A stretch of DNA of 59,383 nt, taken from Eubacterium sp. GTDB lineage: Bacteria; Bacillota; Clostridia; Oscillospirales; Acutalibacteraceae. The stretch's first letter is position 1. The number at the start of each line of letters is the position of its first letter. The stretch is from assembly GCA_017886765.1 (NCBI GenBank), contig JAGHJI010000059.1, positions 1 through 59,383 on the forward strand. The letters run 5' to 3'. The notes beneath the pieces are model-generated. The model had not been told where the DNA came from and searched no databases. It saw nothing but the letters and a program-made list of their open reading frames with translations. Below, piece by piece: positions 19,582 through 25,591 of this stretch. Both the position numbers and the translations under genes were made by a program.

Positions 19582-20475
19582 TTACGCCTCCTTTTCCGCA
19601 CGCTCGCAGCGCTCTTTGTAATATTTGTCAAGGCTTTCGTTCGCCTGCTTTTCCATAGCCTCGTCAAGCGAGCCGTAGTGCCACAGGTAATTGTCTTTCA
19701 TAAAGTCAACGCCCTCGCCCTTATATGTATCCATGATGATTGCTGTGGGCTTGTCGCCGCCGTCCTGATGGTTTTTGATGGCAGCCTCTATGGCATCGTT
19801 AAGCTCTTTCATATTGTGTCCGTCGATTCTGATTACGTTGAAGCCGAAAGCCTCAAACTTCTTGTCAACCGGCTCAACCTTCATCTCATCGTCAACACGT
19901 CCGTCAATCATACACTTGTTCATATCCGCAAGCACGACTACATTGGAGAGCTTGAACTGCGCCGCGCTCATTGCCGCTTCCCAGTTGGAGCCTTCGTTCA
20001 GCTCGCCGTCACCGGTCAAGCAATAGCACATATAGTCAATATTCTTGACTCTTCCCGCAAGGGCAAAGCCCACCGCAAGAGAAAGGCCGTGACCCAGCGA
20101 ACCCGTGGAGCAGTCGGCGCCCTTAACCTTATTGCAGTCAAGGTGCATACCGATCTTCGCGCCTGTGAGATTAAATATTTTCAACTCGTCAACAGGCATA
20201 TAGCCGAGATCGCAGAGAATCGGAGCATATCCGACAGCGCAGTGTCCCTTTGAAAGGATGAACCTGTCTCTGTCTTCCATATCCGGATCGGAAGTGTCAA
20301 TCTTCATAAAACGATAGTACAGCGCAACCATAGCGTCCATTGCGCTGAGCGAGCCTCCTAAATGACCCGAACCGCCCCAGATTGCTGTCTGGATAGCCAT
20401 TCTTCTCATTTCATCAGCCTTTTTTTCAAGACGAAGCCACTCGGCTTTGTCAAATGGTTTGTAATCAGCCGGCAT
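19582..20475 (-). CDS. Transketolase, N-terminal ThDP-binding subunit (split enzyme)
   Basis: 297 residues corresponding to the PP (diphosphate-binding) domain of transketolase. Conserved histidines are H38 (GGSGHLGG) and H78 (LSKGHCA); SLGHGLSLAVG is present; the ThDP/Mg motif runs from GDG at 155-157 (GDGELNEGSNWEA) to N186 (LADMNK). It transfers a two-carbon ketol unit only together with the C-subunit encoded 2 bases downstream. It lies 40 bases after the aminotransferase gene. The residues needed for cofactor binding are intact. Confidence 0.92.
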   Translation of the reverse strand: MPADYKPFDKAEWLRLEKKADEMRRMAIQTAIWGGSGHLGGSLSAMDAMVALYYRFMKIDTSDPDMEDRDRFILSKGHCAVGYAPILCDLGYMPVDELKIFNLTGAKIGMHLDCNKVKGADCSTGSLGHGLSLAVGFALAGRVKNIDYMCYCLTGDGELNEGSNWEAAMSAAQFKLSNVVVLADMNKCMIDGRVDDEMKVEPVDKKFEAFGFNVIRIDGHNMKELNDAIEAAIKNHQDGGDKPTAIIMDTYKGEGVDFMKDNYLWHYGSLDEAMEKQANESLDKYYKERCERAEKEA

Positions 20476-20515
20476 TAAATTTTCCCCCTTAATATATATT
20501 CAAAAATAACTTTCA

Positions 20516-21790
20516 TTATTTAAGACCGTTAATCTCCGGATGTCTTGCGGCAACAACGCCGAAAGCGTCCTCTGCAATATCAATTGCCAGTTTAATATCC
20601 TCATCTGTAACAGCGGCGTTAATGAAGTGATTATGATGCGATGCCAGGAAAAGTCCCCTTGATACACACTCCGCAATCCACTCCTGATGAAGCATCAGGC
20701 TGTCATCATTGGCTATTCTCAGATAGAACAGAGCAGGCTCACCTGAAACAACCAGATTAAAGCCATGCTCCTTACCCGCAGCCTTAAAGCCTTCGGTCAG
20801 TTTGGTGCCCTTTTCTCTGAACATGGTCGGAATATCAAGCTTTTTCATCTTCGGAATACAGGCGAGACAGGCGGCAAACGGTTCCGCGCTCATCCAGTAT
20901 GAGCCTGTATATACAACCGACGACGCTGTGTTTTTCATATGTTCCTGACCGCAGACCGCGGACATATTATAGCCGTTGGCAAGCGCCTTGCAGAAGCAGA
21001 TAAGGTCCGCCTTAAATCCGTAATAATGGTCAGAACCGGCAATGTCAAGCCGGAAGCCCGTACGGACATCGTCAATGATGAGCACCATACCGTGATCGTC
21101 GCAGAATTTGCGCACCTTAGCCCACTGCTCTTTCGTGGCACATTCGTTATCCTTAAAATTGCCGTGATCATACGGCTGTGCAATCAGTCCGGCAACATCA
21201 CCGCCGCAGGCGTCATACGCCTCCTGCATTGCGTCCATGTCAAACCACGGAACAACAATGTTGTTGGCAACATCCTCAGGAAGAATTCCCGGATAGTCAA
21301 CCTTCTGCGCCCACTGGAAATCACCGTGATAATATCCCTTAAAGAACATCATCTTTTTCTTGCCTGTGTGTGCGCGGGCGCACATTACGCTGAAAGTCGT
21401 GGCGTCCGAGCCGTTTTTCATAAAGAATGCCCAGTCGGCTGACGCTACAGTGTCCTTAAGCAGTTCGGCGCACTCAACCATCTTATATGACGGAGAGGTG
21501 GTGCAGTTGCCTATTTTCAGCTGCTCCATAGCGGCGGCGTCAACATCGTCGTCGCAGTAGCCCAGAACATTCGGACCATAGGCGCACATAAAATCAAGAT
21601 ATTTATTGCCGTCAACATCCCAGAAATATGTACCCTTTGCTTTCTGGGACATCAAAGGCCATTTTGTAATCGGAAGAAAAAGTCCCTCTGACGGACCGAG
21701 ATGTCCGTACACACCGGACGGGATAGCGTTTAACGCTCTCTGAAACCATTCGGCGCTTTTCTCATGCGTATATTCAGGAAATTTACTCAT
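20516..21790 (-). CDS. Class-III PLP aminotransferase, glutamate-1-semialdehyde aminomutase-like
   Basis: 424-residue fold-type I PLP enzyme of aminotransferase class III. FMKNGSDATTFSVMCARAHTG carries the phosphate-binding GSDA at 127-130; DDVRTGFR at 240-247 contains the PLP-pyridine aspartate; the Schiff-base lysine is K268 in FCKALANGY. The DDVRTGFR and FCKALANG readings differ from HemL (DEVMTGFR, GKVIGGG), and no hem genes are nearby, so haem synthesis is unlikely. Its tight linkage to a split transketolase suggests it aminates a ketone or aldehyde made by that enzyme (inference). It lies 15 bases after the first SCP2-like gene, with AAGGAGG before its ATG. Confidence 0.88.
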   Translation of the reverse strand: MSKFPEYTHEKSAEWFQRALNAIPSGVYGHLGPSEGLFLPITKWPLMSQKAKGTYFWDVDGNKYLDFMCAYGPNVLGYCDDDVDAAAMEQLKIGNCTTSPSYKMVECAELLKDTVASADWAFFMKNGSDATTFSVMCARAHTGKKKMMFFKGYYHGDFQWAQKVDYPGILPEDVANNIVVPWFDMDAMQEAYDACGGDVAGLIAQPYDHGNFKDNECATKEQWAKVRKFCDDHGMVLIIDDVRTGFRLDIAGSDHYYGFKADLICFCKALANGYNMSAVCGQEHMKNTASSVVYTGSYWMSAEPFAACLACIPKMKKLDIPTMFREKGTKLTEGFKAAGKEHGFNLVVSGEPALFYLRIANDDSLMLHQEWIAECVSRGLFLASHHNHFINAAVTDEDIKLAIDIAEDAFGVVAARHPEINGLK

Positions 21791-21805
21791 ACTATCGAAT
21801 CCTCC

Positions 21806-22570
21806 TTATCCTAAATAAACAGCGACTCTGTCAAGAATACGGTTAATATTATCCACCATGGAAATCATGCCTGCCATATAGATATTTCCGGCGCAAAGTT
21901 CAGCCATAGTGGAAGCAGTACCGGTAAAAAGTCCATAAGCAAGGTCAATGGAATTGAACTCCATAATCGCTCTGGGCGTATCAGGCTTTTCCTTTATCGT
22001 CTCAAAATGATGGTTGCGCACACGCAGGGTTGCGTAGCAGACATCGGTTATGCCCATCTGCACATCGCCGTCAACCGTATAGAGTGCCGACTGTTTTGAA
22101 ATGGAATCGGAATTTGCCAGCGCTGAAAGAGCTCCCGCAATCGTATAAAACGTAAGAACTGTAGACTCCTCAAAGAAATCTCTGTTTTTCAGGTCCGCCT
22201 CGCTGGGCCTCAGCAGCTTTGTGAGTCTGTCTGTCAGTTTGGTAAACGGTCCCAGCAGGAAGGACAGCACCTGTCCCATATTCTTTACCGGAATGCCGGG
22301 CTTACTGTCATCAATAAGCGCATTGAATTTTTCAGGAGATGAAAAATTCATCTTACAAGTGCAGCCGTAACTGCCCTCGCTCATCATGCAGCCGTCCTTT
22401 GAAAAATGAAAGGTACAGCACGGGCCGCCGTTAACGTCAAAGCACAGTGAAACAGGCTTTTTCAGCGCAGCACATACAGCTTTTGCCTCGTCATCCAACT
22501 CACAGAGATTTTCAAGAGTTGCAAGCACACCGTACATATTTACATACGCCATTGCTTTTGCTTCTTTCAA
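21806..22570 (-). CDS. Two-lobed SCP2-like protein, cysteine-rich (paralog B)
   Basis: 254 residues, first gene of the operon. An SCP2-like lobe at ~35-120 contains CKMNFSSPEKFNAL (71-85) and the hydrophobic helix around 100-120; a second lobe at ~160-250 contains RAIMEFNSIDLAYGLFTGTAS and IYMAGM. It matches paralog A in layout but little else. Distinctive cysteines cluster at 43, 51, 52, 61, 70 and 72, which could bind metal or form disulfides; this is unexplained. The start is TTG at 22570, 7 bases after AAGGAGG; the first in-frame ATG (22552) would be about 25 bases away. Likely role: hydrophobic-ligand carrier for the operon (inference). Confidence 0.68.
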   Translation of the reverse strand: MKEAKAMAYVNMYGVLATLENLCELDDEAKAVCAALKKPVSLCFDVNGGPCCTFHFSKDGCMMSEGSYGCTCKMNFSSPEKFNALIDDSKPGIPVKNMGQVLSFLLGPFTKLTDRLTKLLRPSEADLKNRDFFEESTVLTFYTIAGALSALANSDSISKQSALYTVDGDVQMGITDVCYATLRVRNHHFETIKEKPDTPRAIMEFNSIDLAYGLFTGTASTMAELCAGNIYMAGMISMVDNINRILDRVAVYLG

Positions 22571-22641
22571 AATAATTCCTCCTTATACAATTATTATCCA
22601 GCGTTAAAACATAACACAAACATAATAATAAATTTAATGAC

Positions 22642-22670
22642 ATTATACCACAATTTTCCGTGCGCAAGCA
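22642..22670 (-). promoter_or_regulatory. Promoter of the transketolase/aminotransferase/SCP2 operon
   Basis: Minus strand: extended -10 TGGTATAAT (TATAAT at 22642-22647) about 70 bases before the TTG start, with a weak -35 (TGCTTG) at 17-base spacing. The -35 falls inside a GC-rich hairpin (22658-22673) of the adjoining repeat island. Confidence 0.5.
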
Positions 22671-22861
22671 CGGACGGTGACGGAGGTCACCGCAGAGCGC
22701 AGCTCAAATGGATGATACAATGTTCTCCGAAATAATCTAAATCTATGATTTAGCCATTATTTCGTGAGGTTATTTAGCCAAGCAAGGTAAAACCTTGCGA
22801 ACGCCAATGTTCTCCGAAATAATCTGAATCTATGATTTAGCCATTATTTCGTGAGGTTATT
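22658..22861. repeat. Palindromic repeat island with a 57-bp direct repeat
   Basis: This non-coding stretch is a chain of stem-loops. CCGTGC-GCAA-GCACGG is at 22658-22673 and CGGTGAC/GTCACCG at 22675-22692. A 57-base element at 22718-22774 is repeated at 22805-22861 with one mismatch. Each copy is nearly palindromic (CGAAATAAT..ATTATTTCG and CTAAATC/GATTTAG), and the single difference (A to G) is kept paired as G-U. Between the copies lies the hairpin GCAAGGT-AAA-ACCTTGC. No ORF fits. It resembles a REP/MITE-like composite element. Confidence 0.75.
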
Positions 22862-22921
22862 ATACCATATAAACTTGCCAATAGCAATAAAACGGAAACA
22901 AATTATATTTACAATTTGGTA

Positions 22922-22952
22922 AAAAGGACAAAGGCAAACGCCTCTGTCCTTT
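22922..22952 (-). terminator. Intrinsic terminator of the PAP2 gene
   Basis: Stem AAAGGACA..TGTCCTTT with an inner GGC/GCC and U-run (CCTTTTTACC) on the minus strand, 28 bases after the PAP2 stop. Confidence 0.8.
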
Positions 22953-22979
22953 ATATAAAAATATTTATATTACTCACTT

Positions 22980-23876
22980 TCATCCTGAACTGTTTCCCTG
23001 AAGCTGGTTCCAGTGGATTTTACAGTAGCGCTCTCCGTTGATTGCCGGATAGTCGTCCTCCAGTCTGGCGGCGTTGTAGCAGTCATATTCACCGTTATAG
23101 GCGCAGCGTACCGTATCCTCACCGCCCTCAGAAAGAGACGGAATGAAAGCGTAAAGGAATATACCCAAAACCGCAAGGCATATAACGGCAGGAGCCGCCT
23201 TGCCCTTTGTCTTTTCGGTGATTTTTCTGAAAAGCTTAGCCGCGTCAAGGTTACCGAGCCGGGTTTTATCAAACAGAATCATGACCAGCTTCATCAGGAA
23301 ATAACCGATGATTGCGGCAGCAACGCCTACAACAATACCCCCGATAACATCCGTGGGATAATGCACCATAAGATAAATACGGCTTCCCGCCGTACACAAT
23401 GCAATAACAGGGAAAATCCACGCAATCTTTTTCTTGTCCTTCCTGAAGCAAATGAAAAGCGCCATAGCCGTTTCCACAGCGGCGGTAGTGTGACCGGACG
23501 GGAAGGAATAATCCCCCTCCGACAGCGCACCGGCGCCGATATACCACTGCCAGTAATCGGCCACACCCTGAAGCGTGTTGTACGGACGTATACGAAGCAC
23601 TGTCGGTTTGACAATCACATTCGTAATGATCGTACCTACGGCAATGGCAAAAAGAAGCGTAAAGCCGTATTTTCTGGTCCTCTTAAAAAAACACAGAACG
23701 ACGGCAAGAATAACGATCGGGATCGTAAAAGCCTCGTCACCGAAAGTTGTAAAAAACTTAGCCACATATGTAAGAAAAGTATTCTGGAGCGAGCCGAAAA
23801 ACTCAAAGACCCACATATCAAAGCTGTAAAAGACCTTATCCATGCTGTCACCCAATGTTAAAAGTATCGGATTCAT
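22980..23876 (-). CDS. PAP2-superfamily membrane phosphatase with C-terminal extension
   Basis: Integral membrane lipid-phosphate phosphatase type. The three PAP2 motifs are visible: KPTVLRIRP, PSGHTTAA and SRIYLMVHYPTDV. Five to six hydrophobic segments span roughly residues 30-200, and a further one lies near 230-250. A hydrophilic tail of about 40 residues with three cysteines follows and is not typical. The second ATG (23876) sits 7 bases from GGAGG; the first ATG (23882) is too close. Substrates of the family include undecaprenyl diphosphate, phosphatidate and sphingoid phosphates; which one applies here is not readable. It has its own terminator and is not co-transcribed with the operon downstream. 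Confidence 0.88.
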   Translation of the reverse strand: MNPILLTLGDSMDKVFYSFDMWVFEFFGSLQNTFLTYVAKFFTTFGDEAFTIPIVILAVVLCFFKRTRKYGFTLLFAIAVGTIITNVIVKPTVLRIRPYNTLQGVADYWQWYIGAGALSEGDYSFPSGHTTAAVETAMALFICFRKDKKKIAWIFPVIALCTAGSRIYLMVHYPTDVIGGIVVGVAAAIIGYFLMKLVMILFDKTRLGNLDAAKLFRKITEKTKGKAAPAVICLAVLGIFLYAFIPSLSEGGEDTVRCAYNGEYDCYNAARLEDDYPAINGERYCKIHWNQLQGNSSG

Positions 23877-23904
23877 AGGCATACCTCCGTAAATGTTTTT
23901 CTAT

Positions 23905-23936
23905 ATTATAGTATCAAAAACGAAAAAGTTTTTCAA
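23905..23936 (-). promoter_or_regulatory. Possible PAP2 promoter
   Basis: A clear TATAAT on the minus strand at 23905-23910, about 30 bases before the start codon. The best -35 match (TTGAAA) is at a long 20-base spacing, so only the -10 is convincing. Confidence 0.35.
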
Positions 23937-23976
23937 TAATAAATATTAAAGTGTTATACTTTATTTGTTAATAATA

Positions 23977-24005
23977 TTGTAAAATATTTATGTTAGATTT
24001 ATAGC
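23977..24005 (+). promoter_or_regulatory. Possible promoter of the J-domain gene
   Basis: TTGTAA, 17 bases, TATAGC about 28 bases before the ATG at 24033, in an AT-rich divergent intergenic space. Weak consensus match. Confidence 0.3.
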
Positions 24006-24032
24006 ACTTTGAAATAACAATAAGGAAAAAAT

Positions 24033-24839
24033 ATGATAACGAATCCATATAAAGTTTTAGGCGTACCGGACGGCGCCAGCGAGGAAGAGTGCACCAAGGC
24101 GTACAAAAAGCTTGCGAAAAAATACCATCCGGACCTGAATCCAAACGACCGCAACGCCGCTAAAAAAATGGCGGAAATCAACGCGGCGTATGACCAGATA
24201 AAAAACGGTACGGCTGCCCAGCAGAGCGGATATACCTACAGCGGTTACGGCAGGCAGTCACGCCAAAGCAGCAGCACCTCCGCTCCCGATTACCTCAGCT
24301 CCGTTACACAGTTTATCAAAAGCGGACAATACCAGCAGGCAATTAATCTTTTAAATACAATTGAGGACAGAGACGCGCGCTGGTATTATCTTTCCGCTCT
24401 GGCAAATATGTCACTGGGAAACCGCGCCGTTGCCGAGGACCATATAAGAACGGCTTATGCTAAGGACCCGGGGAATTACGAATACCAGCAGGCATATGAA
24501 AACATTACCCAGGGAATTAATCCCCTGGACTATAATCCGTTTTCCTCCTTCTTCGATTTCGGTGACTTTACACAATATAATCAGAATACGGATAACAGAA
24601 GAACGCATACCACTGTCCGACGCGGTAACCGGAGCTGCCTGGGCAGAATACTCAGAATCATATTCATCATAATTATTATCAGGCTGATATTCAGACTGAT
24701 TTTTTCCTTCACGGACGGCAGACAACGCCGCTATTATTATCAGCAGAGCCCGTCGTACGGCTATTCCCAGCAATATGACTACGCCCAGGACAGCGGCGAT
24801 ATATTGGGTGAAAGCAGCGGAGAAAGGCAGGATTTATAA
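24033..24839 (+). CDS. DnaJ-domain membrane protein
   Basis: 268 residues. An N-terminal J domain (residues 3-60) has the HPD tripeptide in [10 protein letters not shown], so it should stimulate an Hsp70 (DnaK) ATPase. Residues ~90-165 look like TPR-type helices ([20 protein letters not shown]). A single strongly hydrophobic stretch rich in isoleucine ([19 protein letters not shown]) near 208-228 is followed by a Tyr/Gln/Ser-rich tail. There is no zinc-finger or C-terminal substrate domain, so this is a type-III J protein that probably recruits DnaK to the membrane (inference). A zinc-ribbon membrane gene follows 2 bases later. Confidence 0.88.
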   Translation: MITNPYKVLGVPDGASEEECTKAYKKLAKKYHPDLNPNDRNAAKKMAEINAAYDQIKNGTAAQQSGYTYSGYGRQSRQSSSTSAPDYLSSVTQFIKSGQYQQAINLLNTIEDRDARWYYLSALANMSLGNRAVAEDHIRTAYAKDPGNYEYQQAYENITQGINPLDYNPFSSFFDFGDFTQYNQNTDNRRTHTTVRRGNRSCLGRILRIIFIIIIIRLIFRLIFSFTDGRQRRYYYQQSPSYGYSQQYDYAQDSGDILGESSGERQDL

Positions 24840-24841
24840 GC

Positions 24842-25288
24842 ATGAAAAAATTTTTCTCAGACTTAGGTTACAAATTCCAAAGATTCATGGCAGGCAGATA
24901 CGGCATTGACCAGCTGTGGAGAGCGCTGCTGCTCTTTTACCTGATAGCCATCATTATCGCAAATATTCTTTACAGGTATTCAAAAATCGCTTACGGCGCA
25001 TTTTTCGTTTTATCTATTGCGATTTTGATTTTCGCGATATTCAGAGTATTCTCCAAAAACATAGAAGCCCGCAGAGCCGAAAACAATTCCTGGCTGAAAT
25101 TCACGGGGAAGATAAAACAGAAATTTGCGTTTCAAAAAAACAGATGGCAACAGAGAAACACCCATAAATTTGTGAAATGCAAAAAATGCAAAAAAGTGCT
25201 CAGACTGCCCAGACATAAAGGAAAGATCAATGTTACCTGCCCCCACTGCAAAAACCAGTTTGTTATAAATACCGGCAAAAAATCTTAG
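24842..25288 (+). CDS. Membrane protein with C-terminal zinc ribbon
   Basis: 148 residues, no family name recognised. Two hydrophobic helices lie at about 25-45 and 50-70, followed by a basic segment and a four-cysteine ribbon at ~112-140 (VKCKKCKKVLRLP and VTCPHCKNQF), a pattern of small zinc ribbons. It starts 2 bases after the J-domain gene, so the two are likely one operon and may act together at the membrane. Confidence 0.75.
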   Translation: MKKFFSDLGYKFQRFMAGRYGIDQLWRALLLFYLIAIIIANILYRYSKIAYGAFFVLSIAILIFAIFRVFSKNIEARRAENNSWLKFTGKIKQKFAFQKNRWQQRNTHKFVKCKKCKKVLRLPRHKGKINVTCPHCKNQFVINTGKKS

Positions 25289-25317
25289 TTTTATATTAAA
25301 TGATGATTTTACTTGTT

Positions 25318-25523
25318 AATGCGGGCGATTGATAATCGCCCCTACGATTAAATAATAATGTACCCTGCGCCGCTGTGCGCATTGTGCGCGCGGTGCATAA
25401 ACGAAAGGGGTTTCCAAAGGGGAATAAGCCTGCGCCTCCCCTTTGGTCGTTTTCTCGGTTACCGTCTTTTGCGACTCAAAAGATGGTAACACCCTGCGCG
25501 TGAGCGCAAACACAGTTTAACAT
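25318..25523 (+). repeat. Composite palindromic repeat, copy 1
   Basis: A non-coding element sharing a nearly identical ~110-base core with the inverted copy at 33722-33900. Modules in order: the hairpin GGGCGATT..AATCGCCC, a GC-rich spacer unique to this copy, CCAAAGGGGA/TCCCCTTTGG (10-bp stem), GTTACC..TCTTTTG/CAAAAGA..GGTAAC, and GCGCGTGAGCGC. An ORF can be read through it but it exists only because the repeat lacks stops in that frame. It fills most of the 303-base gap between the zinc-ribbon gene and the transporter. Confidence 0.85.
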
Positions 25524-25553
25524 ATTTCACACGCTATATCAGAATTTATTACA

Positions 25554-25588
25554 CAAAAAGGACTGAAGCGAAAATCGCTTCAGTCCTT
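25554..25588 (-). terminator. Terminator of the sialidase-transporter operon
   Basis: A perfect 14-bp stem AAGGACTGAAGCGA with loop AAA, then CTTTTT on the minus strand, directly after the transporter stop. Confidence 0.9.
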
Positions 25589-25591
25589 CTA

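Noticed and set aside
18569-20475. Sulfoglycolytic or pentose-phosphate transketolase
   Set aside because: No sulfosugar transporter, isomerase or sulfoacetaldehyde genes and no transaldolase nearby. Possible in principle but unsupported.
20516-21790. hemL (glutamate-1-semialdehyde aminomutase) of haem synthesis
   Set aside because: Active-site wording differs from HemL and the neighbours are transketolase and SCP2-like genes, not hem genes.
22718-22861. Two direct repeats with a 30-base spacer, suggestive of a minimal CRISPR
   Set aside because: Only two copies, the whole repeat is itself palindromic and 57 bases long, and no cas gene is present. A REP/MITE-like element fits better.
22980-23876. 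PAP2 phosphatase as sixth member of the lipid-like operon
   Set aside because: It ends in its own terminator and about 400 bases of repeats separate it. A functional link is conceivable but not shown.
25316-25513. Small ORF inside the composite repeat
   Set aside because: The same translation appears in the inverted copy near 33668-33883 solely because the repeat lacks stops in that frame. No ribosome-binding site and strong palindromes throughout.
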